A DNA stretch of 64,000 nucleotides from DASXKD01 sp963734725 (GCA_963734725.1 CAVTIX010000020.1:1-64000), one strand, 5' to 3'; counted from the stretch's first letter, positions 1 through 10,122 are shown. Translations and numbers: made by a program. Notes: generated by a model from the letters alone, not told the origin.

Positions 1-1171
1 CCCCGGCGATCATCTTCATCGACGAGATCGACGCCATAGGCCAGCGGCGGGCCGGCGCGGGGGCGGTCGTCGCCGACGACGAGCGGGAGCAGACGCTCAA
101 CGAGTTGCTGTCGGAGATGGACGGCTTCGACCCGGCCATGGGCATCGTGGTGATCGGCGCCACGAACCGGCCCGAGGTCCTCGACCCGGCACTGCTGCGC
201 CCGGCCGCGTCGACCGCCAGATCACCATCCCCCTGCCCAACCTCGCCGAGCGGGAGGCCATTCTCAAGGTGCACTGCCGGGCGAGAAGCTCGACCCGGAC
301 GTGGACCTCCAGGTGGTGGCCCGCGGCACGCCGGGCTTCTCCCGGGGCCGACCTGGCCAACCTGGCTACGAGGCGGCCATCAACGCATCCATGCTGGCGG
401 GCGGGAGGTGATCACCGCCGAGGACTTTGACACGGCCAAGGGACCCGGATCATCCTTGGCCGTCGGGAAGGCTCCAACGTGTGCGCTTCCCCGAGGAGAA
501 GCACGCGGTGGCCGTGCCGCGACGGGGCACGCCCTGGTCGCCGCGCTGTCCCCGCGCGCCGACCCCGAAGGTGACCATCCTGCCAGGCCAGGCTGGGCGT
601 GACGCAGCAGTTGCCACTGGTCGAACGGCACCTGTACAGCGAGGACTACCTGAACCAGACCCTGGCCGCTGGGCGGGCGCGCCGCCGAACTGGTCGAGTT
701 CGGCCAGGGAGTCAAAGAGCCCGGCGCGGCCAACGACCTGGCCTCGGCGAGACCGACCTCGCCGCAAGATGGTCCGCGAGTTCAGGCTGTCCCCACCGTC
801 GCCGGGTCGGCTACCGGAAGGCGGCTCGGTGTTCCTCGGCGGCGGCAGGCCGGGCATGTCCGGAGATCGACAGCGAGGTCGCCCGGCTGCTGCGCGAGGC
901 CGAGGAGCGGGCGGTCAGCTCTCCGGGCGCATCGGGCCAAGCTGGGGCGCGTGGTGGATTTGCTGCTGGAGCCGGAGGAAGCCGTCGACGGGGACGCCGT
1001 CTACCGGGTGCTCGGGATGGAACCGCCGGAGCACCGCCAGGAACCGGCGGTCCTGACTCCGCCCCAGCCCGTCCCAGCCGGAACGGCCGGGCCGCCATGC
1101 CAGCGGCGGGGCCCAAGGGAGTCACCCCCCAGGCCGGGCCCGGTGCCACCGACGGAGCCGCCGGGCACTGA
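1..1171 (+). pseudogene. ftsH: FtsH AAA+ zinc metalloprotease, decayed C-terminal two thirds
   Basis: Remnant of the membrane-anchored ATP-dependent protease FtsH; the window begins inside the AAA+ domain. The first frame shows the Walker B motif IIFIDEID (about 9-32) and the second region of homology with ATNRPEVLDPALLRP. After that the frame is lost at about 210, where a G is missing from the expected arginine-finger codons, and the rest of the family (a stretch like ILKVH, TAEDFDTA, LVERHLYSEDYL, EGGSVFLGGG, EIDSEVARLLREAEERA) is scattered over all three frames. The protease motif HExGH is not just shifted: near 513-525 only GH of the motif remains. This substitution makes true decay more likely than pure sequencing error. 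A tail rich in Pro follows, with a stop at 1169-1171. Confidence 0.88.
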
Positions 1172-1246
1172 GGCCATCGGGCTCAGGGGTCGCCCCTGGC
1201 CAGCACGGTGCCGGATCACACGTGCTGTCCTGTTATGGTGGCGCGC

Positions 1247-2164
1247 ATGCCTGCCACGATCTCCGTGCGTGACCTGCGCAAGTCCTACGGGCAGGGTGCT
1301 CGCCGTGGACGGCGTGACGTTTGAGGTGGACCGGGGCGAGTTCTTCGGGATCCTCAGCCGAACGGGCCGGCAAGACCACCACCCTGGAGATCATCGAGGG
1401 CCTGCGCGAACCGGACGGCGGCGAGGTCACCGTGCTCGGCAAGCGGCCGTGGCCGCGGGACCCGTCACTGCTGCCGCTGATCGCGGTCCCAGTTGCAGGC
1501 GTCCTCGTTCTTCGAGCAGCTTCACCGCGCGCGAGCAGTTGCGCACGTTTTCTCCCTATAGGGGTCAGCGCCCAGCGCGCGGACACCATGCTCGGCGTGG
1601 TCGGGCTGGAGGAGAAGGGCGGCACCCGGACCGAGAAGCTGTCCGGGGGGCAGGCCCCAGCGGCTGTCCATCGCCTGCGCCCTGGTGCACGACCCCCAAG
1701 TTCTGTTCCTGGACGACCAGCCGGGGCGCTGAATCCCAGGCCCGGCGGAACCTGTGGGACCTGCTGCGGAAGATCAGCGCGGAGGGGCCACACCGTGGTG
1801 CTCACCACCCACCACATGGACGAGGCGGAGTCCCTGTGCAACCGGGTCGCGATCATGGATCACGGGAAGATCCTCAAGACCCGGGCCGCCAGCTGCGCTG
1901 ATCCGGGAACTGGATCAGCCGCTGCGGATCGTGTGGAATCGGGCCTGCTGTCCCCGGCGGAGGCGCGGGCCATCGCCGGGCCGGGTCAGGGCGCGATTGA
2001 CAGCGTCACCGACGACAGGTATCGCTGACCATCGCGACCCGTGATCCGGCGGACAGTCCTAGGCGGGCTGGCACGCCACAACGCGCTGGCCGGCTCCGGG
2101 TGTTCAGGCGGCCACGCTGGAGGATGTCTTCCTGGAGCTGACCGGGCGCGAGTACCGCGCCTAG
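1247..2164 (+). pseudogene. ABC transporter ATP-binding subunit, decayed (drug/natA type)
   Basis: Starts ATG at 1247 with MPATISVRDLRKSYGQ, the N-terminus of an ABC ATPase of the CcmA/NatA drug-export type. A first shift follows within 50 bases. The Walker A region (about 1355-1385) reads NGAGKTTT only if one G is restored. LSGGQ is visible at about 1639, a Walker B-like stretch at about 1700, and the H-loop region TVVLTTHHMDEAE at about 1793. The end ATLEDVFLELTGREYRA stops at 2162-2164, which is the usual C-terminus of this subfamily. At least five frame changes are needed to read it through. The membrane subunit that should follow is absent; instead a repeat element begins 11 bases later. 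Confidence 0.85.
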
Positions 2165-2174
2165 CCTTTGCCAT

Positions 2175-2340
2175 GGCCTCCCTCGCGGTTCGGGTGTCGT
2201 GCCGAAGGCGCGCCAGCAGCGTTTGCGCTTGGTCGTGCCGGAGGCGCGCAAGACAAGCGGAGTGGGAGGCGTGTCCTCGCCGCCGGGACACCGCTGCGGC
2301 GCTTCGGGTCCTCGGCGTTCGGCCCGGCGGCTGCGGCGTG
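2175..2340 (+). repeat. Intergenic repeat element, copy 1 (about 166 bp)
   Basis: Shares a 14-base 5' end (GGCCTCCCTCGCGG), an inner GTCGTGCCGGAGGCGCGC-like segment and an exactly matching 28-base 3' end (2313-2340) with a second copy at 27838-28000. The middle differs. This copy has the inner segment twice (2196-2213 and 2232-2249). Same strand and almost the same length in both places. It sits directly after the stop of a decayed ABC gene. I see no terminal inverted repeats. Confidence 0.75.
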
Positions 2341-2394
2341 CCGCGACCCCTCCTCTCAGTGCGCAAGCGGGTCTGGCCGGTTGCTTGCGCAGGG

Positions 2395-3095
2395 CATCCT
2401 GGGCCAGCCGGACGTGGTACATGGACCGCCAGCTCTTGGCCGCAGGAACTCCCCGTCGCCAGGCAGCGCCGCCGTTGAGCACCGCTTCCGGGTCACCCCA
2501 GTGCCGCTCCATCACCGCCTTGGCATCCACCAGGTCGGTGACCTCGCCGCTGCCCGGGTCGATGCCTACCAGGTACCGCTTGCCGAGCAGGTTTCGCCCA
2601 CACCCGCCCCGCACCACTGGAGGTCGTTGAGGTCCATCACGCGCTCGCCGTCGAGGCGGACCCGGATCACCTCCAGCGGCGCCAGCGTGGCTGGGTCGCG
2701 GCGGACCAGCTCGCTGGTGCCGTCGCTGGTCAGCACGTAGCCCTCCGCGGCGCAGATCCCCATCCCTCGCGGTTGAACGGGAGGTGGCCGGAGCGGCTCC
2801 AGGCTGCGCGCATCCCAGCGCAGGGCGACGCGCTCCCGCCACGTCAGCTGCCACAGGTGCGCATCGAGTCGGCGAATCCCCTCGCCGAACAGTTCCGGTG
2901 GCAGCGAGGAGCGCGCCCCTCCGGGAAGCTGCGCGCCGAGTTCGTACCGGTGCAACGCGGACTCCCGTACCCACGGTGCTCTCCCATATGCCCCTGACCG
3001 ATTTGTGTCGGGCCCTGGGTGAAACCGCGCCCCGGGAGGGGCGGGCGGCGCGGCGCCCCCGCAGCCGGTGAAACCTCAGCGTGCCACCTCCTCAC
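2395..3095 (-). pseudogene. Glutaminyl-peptide cyclotransferase-like protein, decayed
   Basis: On the minus strand the pieces fit the glutamine cyclotransferase family (a beta-propeller that forms N-terminal pyroglutamate). In order: FTQG near 3040, ESALHRYELGAQLP near 2960, PPELFGEGIRRLDAHLWQLT, RDPATLAPLEVIRVRLDGE, MDLNDLQW, then KRYLVGIDPGSGEVTDLVD, PEAVLNG and finally KSWRSMYHVRL near 2400. These are the family's usual blocks in the right order, but they lie in different frames, with several shifts and no clear start codon. No signal peptide can be traced. It is convergent with the ABC remnant upstream and belongs to the same decayed block. Confidence 0.75.
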
Positions 3096-3174
3096 TGTCT
3101 CCGGCGCACCGCTCCCCTGGCTTCGCGCGCACCGCCACGCAGACGTCCTGTAGTTGGTGCACTAGGTTTCGCCC

Positions 3175-4494
3175 ATGCACAGTGTGGACCCAACAACCGA
3201 GCAGATGATCCATTTTCAGGTCCCTGGCGTACGCGGAGAACCGGCTACGGCTGGACCCGGTCCCCTACGACGGATGCAGCCGGAACTCCGCCGAGTTCGA
3301 TGCTCTTGCTGAACGGACTGCCCGGCGAGGAACAGCACAACCAGGACCAGGTGCTGGGCGCCTACGCATCGGTCCTGGCCCCGGGGGTGATCTCCGCGGA
3401 CAGCCCGCGGTTCCTCGGCTTCATCCGGCCGGCACCAAGGCCGCCCTGTGTCGACATGCTCGTCTCCTGCGCTTCCGTCCGGGCTCCTGGCTGGAGGCCT
3501 CCGGGGCAATCCCGCGCGGAGAACCTGCGTGCTTCGCTCGGCTGGGCTGCCCGGCAAGGCCAGCGGTTCCGCGGCCAACCTGTCGGCGCTGATGGAGTCA
3601 CCCGGGAGGTGGCCAAACGCCGGGTCGGCGAGGCACGGGGACACCGGTTCCGCGCGGTGAGGCGCGACGCGCACTCCTCGATCGGGAACACGCTCCGGAT
3701 TTTGGAGATGGGCGCGCTGATCGTGACGACCAGCGACCACCGTGACCGGGCGCCGCGGGCTACGGCGGCCATCGAGGCCGACGGTGACCCCTCCTCACGG
3801 TCGTCGCCACCGCTGGCACCACCAACGCAGGCATCGACGGTAATTCGCGGCGCGGCGGAGATCGCTCGCGACTACGGCCTGTGGTTCCACGTGAACGGCG
3901 CCTACAGGTGGCGCCGGGCTGTTCGCCCCGAGCGTCCGGCGCGCCCCTACGACGGCATCGAGCACGCCGACTCCTTCGTTCTGGACCCGCACAAGTGGCT
4001 GTTCGCCCCGTTCCTGCGACTGCGCGGCGCTGCTGTACCGCGACCCGGCGCTTGCCCGGTCGGTGCACCGGCGGGACGGCTCGTACCTCGATGTGATCCA
4101 CGACGAGCCTGCGACTGGAACCCAACCGAGCTACGCCTACCACAGCGGCGCGCGCGGCTTGCCGCTATGGTTTTCCCTGTAGGGTCCACGGGGCCGAGCT
4201 ACAGGCGAGGCAATCGAGGCGGCGATCCGCCTGGCCTCCGGAAGATCGCCGCGGAGATCGCCAGGCGCAGTTACCTGGAACTCATCCGCGAGCCAGACCT
4301 CGGTATCGTGCTGTTTCCACCGCCGCGGCTGAACGGCGACAGCGTGCACCGACTGGGCGGACCGGTTGCTGGCCGACCAGGTGGCGTTCCTGCCTCCGTC
4401 GGCATGGGAAGGCGAGACCGTCGCCAGGTTCGCCTTCCTGCACCCGCATACATCGATGGACCTGGTACCAGCAGTACTCGACCGGATGGAATGA
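3175..4494 (+). pseudogene. Group II PLP-dependent decarboxylase, decayed
   Basis: Starts ATG at 3175 (MHSVDPTTEQMIHF) and ends with LDRME and TGA at 4492-4494, about 440 codons, the normal length for the aromatic-L-amino-acid/glutamate decarboxylase family. Family blocks seen in varying frames: ISADSPRFLGFI (near 3390), SWLEASGAI, GNLSAL, KRRVGEARG, the PLP region HVNGAY near 3888 (the Asp usually found before GAY is Asn here), ADSFVLDPHKWLFAPF near 3965 with the Schiff-base lysine in DPHKW, and YLELIREPDLGIVLF near 4275. At least seven shifts are needed. The D-to-N change and a damaged C-terminal half support genuine decay. The substrate cannot be told from what is left. Confidence 0.85.
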
Positions 4495-4536
4495 GGCGGG
4501 GCCACCCGGCGGCGCGTCACAAGGCCACCGCTTCGG

Positions 4537-5518
4537 TCACGACCCCGGCCGCGCTCGCGAGCGCGGCCGCGAGGTGGCCAGTGACGTCTCGAACACCACC
4601 ACAGCAGCACAATCATCAGGTTCGCGCCCATGACGGCCAATCCTCCGGCCCGGGGGTGAGCACGGTGACGCCGATGCCGGTGCCGCCGGGCGCAGCATGC
4701 TGGCCGGCTGGTGGCTGTCGGCCAGTTGCCGTTCCAGCCGCTTCATGGGCGACCCACCGGCCGGCCACCAGGCTGGCCATCGGGGCGAGGACGAAGACCT
4801 CATCGACACCGGCCCGGGCCATCATCCCCAGCGAGGAGTCAGCAACCCGCGCGCCGCGACATTAACGGCGCCCGCCGTCCACCGCCGGCTCGAACCAGCC
4901 GGGAATGGAGCACGAGGCGACGACGGCGTCGGCCAGCCGGGCGGGCGGGGCGGGGCCGGGCAGGCCAAAGACAGCCCGCCGCCGGAGTCGTAATCCACGG
5001 CCACGATCCAGGTCTCGCCGCCGACCCAGTCGGATGGTGGCTCCGCCACAGCGGCAGGCCGAAGGAGGATGTGCAGGGCGTGCACCATATCCCGGAGCGC
5101 AGCGTGATTGGCCCGGCCCAGCGGCAGCCAGGCGCTGGCGGCCGGCGGTTCGGGTGCACCCGGTGCGGGGTCGGCGGCATGGCCAGCATCGGCCGGGGCC
5201 GATCCGAGCCGCAGCTGCGGCGCCGGAGGCAGGGGCCCCCGGTGAGCTGATCCGCGGCGGAGTCCCCAGCGGCCCGACGGCCTCGCCGCGCTGGTGGCGA
5301 TCATCTCGTCGATGCTGATCCCGCAGCGCAGCGCGGCGGCGGATGACGCTACCCGCGCTGGTCCCGACGATGAGGTCCACCTCGCCAAGCGGGCAGGGCA
5401 AGCGCTCCTGTAGTGCGGGCAAGGCCCCGGTCATGCCCCGTGCCGCTCCCAGCACGCCGCCCGCTCCGAGCACCGTCCCACCCCGTGGGGTGGAACGTCC
5501 GCGCACCGCTTTCAGGCC
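4537..5518 (-). pseudogene. Patatin-like phospholipase, decayed
   Basis: Minus strand. GTG at 5518 is preceded by GGAGG with a 5-base gap, a good start. The patatin oxyanion and nucleophile motifs are present: VLGAGGVLGAA, then LIVGTSAGSVI (nucleophile Ser in GTSAG). Further on come VAVDYDSGGGL, a DG dyad region near 4870, GVDEVFVLAPMASL and GIGVTVLTPGPEDLAVMGANL-like pieces, ending with VFETSLATSR near 4560. The frame changes at least four times (near 5440, 5330, 4990 and 4650). The family are Ser-Asp dyad lipid acyl hydrolases. It is convergent with the decarboxylase remnant and shares its state of decay. Confidence 0.8.
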
Positions 5519-5653
5519 CACGTGCACCTCCTGGGTGCCAGACTTCTGCACTGCGTCAGCCTCACCGGCATTAAGGGTGCAGGTCTTAAACATAGATTCC
5601 CCCGTCCATGGTCGTAACGCGCGGCGCGTTATCCGGATCAGGTACGTCACAGG

Positions 5654-6608
5654 TCACGCCCCGGCAGGCGGCTGCGCTGTGCGGGCCGCGCGCTGGCCTG
5701 CCGAACCGAGCCAGGCCAGGATCACTCGTCCGCCGTTTCCCAGTGGCACTTCCAGTTGCGGCACGTGCCCGACGGCGGGAACTCACGCACCGACCAGGTG
5801 GCCGCGCGCGCCGCAGCGACCGGGACCAGGCGGTCCTGGGCGCCATGCGATCGACCGGCGCCCCGGGCAGGTGACCGTGCCGATCCGCCGCCGGTAGGCC
5901 CGGCCGTGGGGGTAGCCCACGGTGCGCACGACCGAGCGCACCGCCTGGGCGAAGTCGGGCTCGATACCCGGGAACCCGGCCCGGTGAGGCTACCTCGACG
6001 TGCCTGGCGATCACGTCGGCCGGGACCAGTGAGGGGTCCGCGCAGCACAGCCGGCAGGATGCTGGTGACCAGGTCGGCGGGCGCCTGACGGCTCGGGACT
6101 GCACTACCCGGCGCAGCCCGGGTGTGAGGTACAGCGCGAACATGGTGGTGACGATCGGGTCCGGCCGCGCGGCCACGACCGGCAGGGCCGGGTCCAGAAG
6201 CACCAGGCCCGCCACCGACGCCGGGGCCGCACTCGCTTCGAGCAGGGAGATCATGCCGCCCATGGAATTGCCCATGAGGATCACCGGGCCATCGGCCGCC
6301 GAGCGGATGAACCGGTGCAGCAGCGCCCGGTTCGACGCCACGTCCGTGCCGCGGCCGAGGGACTGGGTCAGGCCATGCCCGGCCAAGTCCGGGGCCAGCA
6401 CCCGGCAGGTTCCGGTCAGCAGCGGCGCGATCGCCGTCCAGTTCACCGCGGAGCCGCCGAGCCCGTGCACGCAGACGATGACCGGACCGTCAGGCGGGCC
6501 GCCGAAGTCGAGGTACCGGACGGGGCCGGTCAGGTCCGTCCACCGGGAGATTCCGGCCGACGGCACCCCGAGCCCGTCGGCGGATTGAGTGTCCGGCCCA
6601 GCGGTCAT
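5654..6608 (-). pseudogene. Alpha/beta-hydrolase fold protein, frameshifted in its second half
   Basis: Minus strand, start ATG at 6608 (MTAGPDTQSADGLG). The first 170 codons are intact: the oxyanion segment CVHGLGGSAVNW, APDLAGHGLTQS, and the nucleophile elbow ILMGNSMGG with the catalytic Ser. From about 6085 the frame breaks. Pieces such as IHGAQDRLVPVAAAR near 5850 (the usual acid region) and VILAWLGSAGQRAA near 5700 show the rest, ending at 5654. So the catalytic His region is present in the DNA but out of frame. Upstream neighbour is the intact VOC gene on the same strand, about 90 bases away. Substrate unknown. Confidence 0.8.
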
Positions 6609-6697
6609 CGCTCCAGGTTCGGGCAACCCGCGGGCGCTGTCAACCGGCGAGTAACTTCACATTTCAGGCCTGACGCCAGCGCCTGCCGAGGCGGGCG

Positions 6698-7138
6698 TCA
6701 GGCCTGTGCTGAAGGCGCGGTGAGTTCGAGCTGGACACCGTCCGGGTCTTCGAATGGGAGCACGTCGATGCTGAACCCGGCCAAGGTGGTGATCGCGCCG
6801 TGCGGCACGCCCTGCTCGTCGAAGAGCCCTGCCGCCTGCTCCAGGTCGTCGCGGCTGGGGACGCCAAAGCTGAGATGGTCGAGGCCCACCCGGTCGGGAT
6901 CGAAGTGGTCCCCTGGCGGCGCCATCGGCCGCAGGCCCAGGAGCAGGTTGCCGCGGATCATGACTATCCCGCCAAAGAGAATCTTGAAGACCTCGGCCGC
7001 CGACGGGTCGTCGTCTGGCGGCGACTCCACCGCGACCTGGAAGCCCAGCAGGCTGGTGTAGAATCGCCGGCTCCGTTCCAGGTCGGTCACCGTGAGCCGC
7101 AGATGGTGGATGTCACCGGTTGGAATCTGACCTGGCAT
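6698..7138 (-). CDS. VOC (glyoxalase/bleomycin-resistance fold) family protein
   Basis: Intact 146-residue protein, starting ATG at 7138. The N-terminus IHHLRLTVTDLERSRRFYTSLLGF is the first beta-alpha-beta unit of the vicinal oxygen chelate fold, and the second unit starts at GLDHLSFGVPSRDDL and ends FEDPDGVQLEL. His near residue 12, His in GLDHLSF and the Glu of VQLEL lie where metal ligands usually sit. Length is typical of a single VOC chain forming a dimer. Substrate cannot be told; members range from glyoxalase I to dioxygenases and resistance proteins. It is the only undamaged gene in the first 7.6 kb, which argues against a uniform sequencing problem there. Confidence 0.85.
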   Translation of the reverse strand: MPGQIPTGDIHHLRLTVTDLERSRRFYTSLLGFQVAVESPPDDDPSAAEVFKILFGGIVMIRGNLLLGLRPMAPPGDHFDPDRVGLDHLSFGVPSRDDLEQAAGLFDEQGVPHGAITTLAGFSIDVLPFEDPDGVQLELTAPSAQA

Positions 7139-7257
7139 GTGCGCCTTCCCTCCCGCGCCGCGCGCGATCCGTCCCAGCCGCCATTAGCTCAGCGCATCTA
7201 TGATCTTGCCGGAAAACCATTGTGGCCGGGGCCTGACCGGCACGCATAATCGGCCGG

Positions 7258-7575
7258 GTGGATACGAGCGCCTTTGTCCGTGACAGCTACGTTGCTGTGC
7301 GCGGGGCATTCGAGGAGCGCACCGCGCGGGCCTGCCGGGAGATGATCTGGGACGTGCTGCGCGAGCGCGGCATCTGCCCGGAAGACCGTGCCACCTGGGC
7401 GCGTCAACTGCGCCACCCGTTCATGCACATACGCCCTGGCCGCACCGGGCATCGCGCTGCGGATGATGGCGCAGTCGGCCATCGCCGTGCCGGGCGGGTT
7501 CGCGCTCGACGGCCCGGACCCCTTCGTCCGTGGTCCGGACGATCGTCCAGGGCCTGGTGCCGGGCCCACGGATAG
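7258..7575 (+). pseudogene. PhyH-like dioxygenase N-terminus, truncated
   Basis: GTG at 7258 starts MDTSAFVRDSYVAVRGAF, then ARACREMIWDVLRERGICPED and ATWAR, which resembles the N-terminus of phytanoyl-CoA dioxygenase-like proteins (Fe(II)/2-oxoglutarate enzymes). Around 7410 it breaks, a piece like PGGFALDGPDPF follows in another frame, and a terminator-like hairpin begins at 7578. The HxD...H iron site that should follow is missing, so at most a third of the gene remains. Family assignment is moderate, since the diagnostic motif is absent. Confidence 0.6.
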
Positions 7576-7577
7576 GC

Positions 7578-7609
7578 GAACCCGCCCCGGCCCGCGCCGG
7601 GGCGGGTTG
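7578..7609. terminator. Strong bidirectional hairpin between truncated PhyH gene and lon
   Basis: The arms AACCCGCCCCGGC (7579-7591) and GCCGGGGCGGGTT (7596-7608) pair perfectly over 13 bases with a 4-base loop. It lies 22 bases past the lon stop and just after the truncated plus-strand gene, so it can serve both. No long T run follows, as is common for actinomycete terminators. Confidence 0.8.
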
Positions 7610-7631
7610 GCGTGGCGGACCGGATTCCGCC

Positions 7632-10040
7632 TCAGGCGGCGATCGGCGCCGAGTCCGCGGCGCCGGCTGGCGCCAGGGCCAGCTCCAGCACCTCGCGCAC
7701 GTCGCTCACCGGGTGCACGGCCAGCTTGGCGAGCACCTCCGCGGGCACGTCGTCCAGGTCCGGCTCGTTGCGCTGCGGGATGAGCACGCTGGTCACACCC
7801 GCCCGGTGCGCGGCCAGCAGCTTCTGCTTCACCCCGCCGATCGGCAGCACCCGGCCGGTGAGCGACACCTCGCCAGTCATCGCCACATCCGGGCGGACCG
7901 GCCGTCCGGACAGGAGCGAGGCCAGCGCCGTCGTCATCGTTATGCCTGCGCTGGGACCGTCCTTGGGGACCGCGCCGGCCGGCACGTGGACGTGCACACC
8001 GCGATCCTTGAGGTCGGAAACCGGCAGCTCGAGCTGGGCGCCGTGGGACCGCAGGTAGGACAGCGCGATCTGGGCCGACTCCTTCATGACGTCGCCGAGC
8101 TGCCCGGTGAGGGTTACCCCGGTCGCCCCGGTCTCCCGGTCGGCCAGCGAGGCCTCGATGTACAGCACGTCGCCGCCGGTGCCGGTCACCGCGAGCCCGG
8201 TCGCCACGCCGGGCACCGCGGTCCGCCGCTCGACCGACGCCAGGTTCGTTTCCGGCGTGAACCGCGGCCGTCCCAGGTAGTCGCGCAGGTTGGCGACGGT
8301 GACCTGGACCGGCAGCGCGGCCGGGTCCACCGCGGCCTTGGCCGCGACCTTGCGCAGCACCCGCGCGATCGACCGCTCCAGCGACCGGACGCCGGCCTCG
8401 CGGGTGTACTCCGACGCCATCAGGTGCAGCGCGTCCTCGGCCAGGGTCACCTCGGCGCTTTCCAGGCCGGCCTTGGACAGCTGCCGGGGCAGCAGGTGGT
8501 CCCGCGCGATGAGCACCTTCTCGTCCTCGGTGTACCCGTCGAGCTGGACCAGCTCCATCCGGTCCAGCAGCGGGCCCGGGATGCCTTCGAGCACGTTGGC
8601 GGTGGCCAGGAACACCACGTCGGAAAGGTCGAGGTCGACCTCCAGGTAGTGGTCGCGGAAGGTGTGGTTCTGCGCCGGGTCGAGGACCTCGAGCAGCGCC
8701 GCCGCCGGGTCGCCGCGGTAGTCGGCGCCGATCTTGTCCACCTCGTCGAGCAGCACGACCGGGTTCATCGTGCCCCCCTCGCGGATGGCCCGGACGATCC
8801 GGCCGGGCAGCGCCCCGACGTAGGTGCGCCGGTGCCCGCGGATTTCCGCCTCGTCCCGGATCCCGCCGAGCGCGACCCGGACGAACTTGCGGCCCATCGC
8901 CCGCGCTACCGACTCGCCCAATGAGGTCTTGCCGACCCCGGGCGGCCCGACCAGCGCCAGCACGGCGCCGCTGCGGCGGCCGCCGATGACGCCGAGCCCG
9001 CGATCCTCGCGGCGCTTGCGCACGGCGAGGTACTCGACGATCCGCTCCTTCACGTCGTCCAGCCCGGTGTGGTCCTCGTCCAGGATCTGCCGCGCGCCGG
9101 CGATGTCGTAGGCATCCTCGGTGCGCTCGTTCCAGGGCATTTCCAGGATGGTGTCCAGCCAGGTGCGGATCCACCCGGTCTCCGGGGACGCGTCCGGGGT
9201 CCGCTCCAGCCTGCCGACCTCCTTGAGCGCCGCCTCGTGCACCTTCTCCGGCAGGTTGGCAGCCTCGACCCGGGCCCGGTAGTCGTCTTCCTCGCTGTCG
9301 CCGTCTCCGGTCAGCTCGTTGAGCTCCTTCCGCACCGCGGCGAGCTGCTGGCGCAGCAGGAACTCCTTCTGCTGCTTCTCCATGCCCTCGGTGACGTCCT
9401 TGCGGATGGTCTCTGCGACGTCCAGCTCGGCGAGGTGGTCGCGGGTCCAGCCGATGGCCAGCTCCAGCCGCTGCACCAGGTCGGCGGTCTCGAGCAGGGT
9501 GAGCTTCTGCTCCGCGGTCAGGTAGCTCGCGTAACCGGCCCGGTCGGCGATCGCAGATGGGTCGTCGAGCTGCTCGAACATATCGATGACCTGCCATGCC
9601 CCGCGCTTGCCGAGCACGCCGATGACCAGGGCCTTGTACTCCTTGGCCAGTTCCGCGGCGCGCGCGCCGTGGCCGGTCTCCTCGATCACGGCGCCCTCGA
9701 CCCACAGCGCCGCGCCGGGGCCGGTCGTGCCCGAGCCGATCCGGACCCGCGTCACGCCGCGGACGACGGCGCCCGGCTCACCACCGGGTAGCCTGCCGAC
9801 CTGCTCCACGACAGCCAGCGTGCCCATGGCCGCCAGGCCGCGCTCGCCGAGCCTCGGCACCAGCAGGACCTGCGGCTTGTCTTCGGAACGGATGCCAGGG
9901 CCGCGCCCCAGCCCCTTGTTGCGCGCTGCCTCGATGGCACCACGGACGTCTTGGTCCGAAAGCTCGATCGGAACCACCATGCCGGGCAGCACGACCTCGT
10001 CGGCCAAGGGCAGCACCGGCAGGGTGAGCGTCTCGCTCAT
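7632..10040 (-). CDS. lon: ATP-dependent protease Lon (LonA)
   Basis: Intact 802-residue LonA. It is a cytosolic AAA+ Ser protease that degrades misfolded and some regulatory proteins. N-terminal substrate-binding LON domain about 1-200, helical linker with KQQKEFLLRQQL at about 222-235, AAA+ module with Walker A GPPGVGKT at about 365-372 and Walker B VVLLDEVDKI, then the protease domain with catalytic Ser697 (KDGPSAGI) and Lys740 (GGVKQKL). ATG at 10040 is chosen over a TTG four codons upstream because GGAGG lies 5 bases before it. A perfect HAIR operator stands 16-36 bases upstream, so HspR very probably controls it; HspR control of lon is established in Streptomyces. Confidence 0.97.
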   Translation of the reverse strand: MSETLTLPVLPLADEVVLPGMVVPIELSDQDVRGAIEAARNKGLGRGPGIRSEDKPQVLLVPRLGERGLAAMGTLAVVEQVGRLPGGEPGAVVRGVTRVRIGSGTTGPGAALWVEGAVIEETGHGARAAELAKEYKALVIGVLGKRGAWQVIDMFEQLDDPSAIADRAGYASYLTAEQKLTLLETADLVQRLELAIGWTRDHLAELDVAETIRKDVTEGMEKQQKEFLLRQQLAAVRKELNELTGDGDSEEDDYRARVEAANLPEKVHEAALKEVGRLERTPDASPETGWIRTWLDTILEMPWNERTEDAYDIAGARQILDEDHTGLDDVKERIVEYLAVRKRREDRGLGVIGGRRSGAVLALVGPPGVGKTSLGESVARAMGRKFVRVALGGIRDEAEIRGHRRTYVGALPGRIVRAIREGGTMNPVVLLDEVDKIGADYRGDPAAALLEVLDPAQNHTFRDHYLEVDLDLSDVVFLATANVLEGIPGPLLDRMELVQLDGYTEDEKVLIARDHLLPRQLSKAGLESAEVTLAEDALHLMASEYTREAGVRSLERSIARVLRKVAAKAAVDPAALPVQVTVANLRDYLGRPRFTPETNLASVERRTAVPGVATGLAVTGTGGDVLYIEASLADRETGATGVTLTGQLGDVMKESAQIALSYLRSHGAQLELPVSDLKDRGVHVHVPAGAVPKDGPSAGITMTTALASLLSGRPVRPDVAMTGEVSLTGRVLPIGGVKQKLLAAHRAGVTSVLIPQRNEPDLDDVPAEVLAKLAVHPVSDVREVLELALAPAGAADSAPIAA

Positions 10041-10055
10041 GAACGCCTCCAAAAG

Positions 10056-10076
10056 CTTGAGTCAACTACACTCAAG
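10056..10076. promoter_or_regulatory. HAIR operator (HspR box) of lon
   Basis: CTTGAGT-CAACTAC-ACTCAAG: two perfect 7-base arms (10056-10062 and 10070-10076) around a 7-base spacer, the exact HAIR consensus bound by the heat-shock repressor HspR with DnaK. It lies only 5 bases upstream of the lon Shine-Dalgarno sequence, so bound HspR would sit over or just past the transcription start. Confidence 0.93.
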
Positions 10077-10122
10077 AAAGAAGAGCCGTCAGATATTTCC
10101 CCTGCGTGTTCGTCCTGAGCGA

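Noticed and set aside
7198..9705. A very long alternative minus-strand frame of over 800 codons within lon
   Set aside because: Arg/Gly/Pro/Ala-rich throughout with no motif; it is the usual GC-rich shadow of lon, whose real frame has all catalytic residues.
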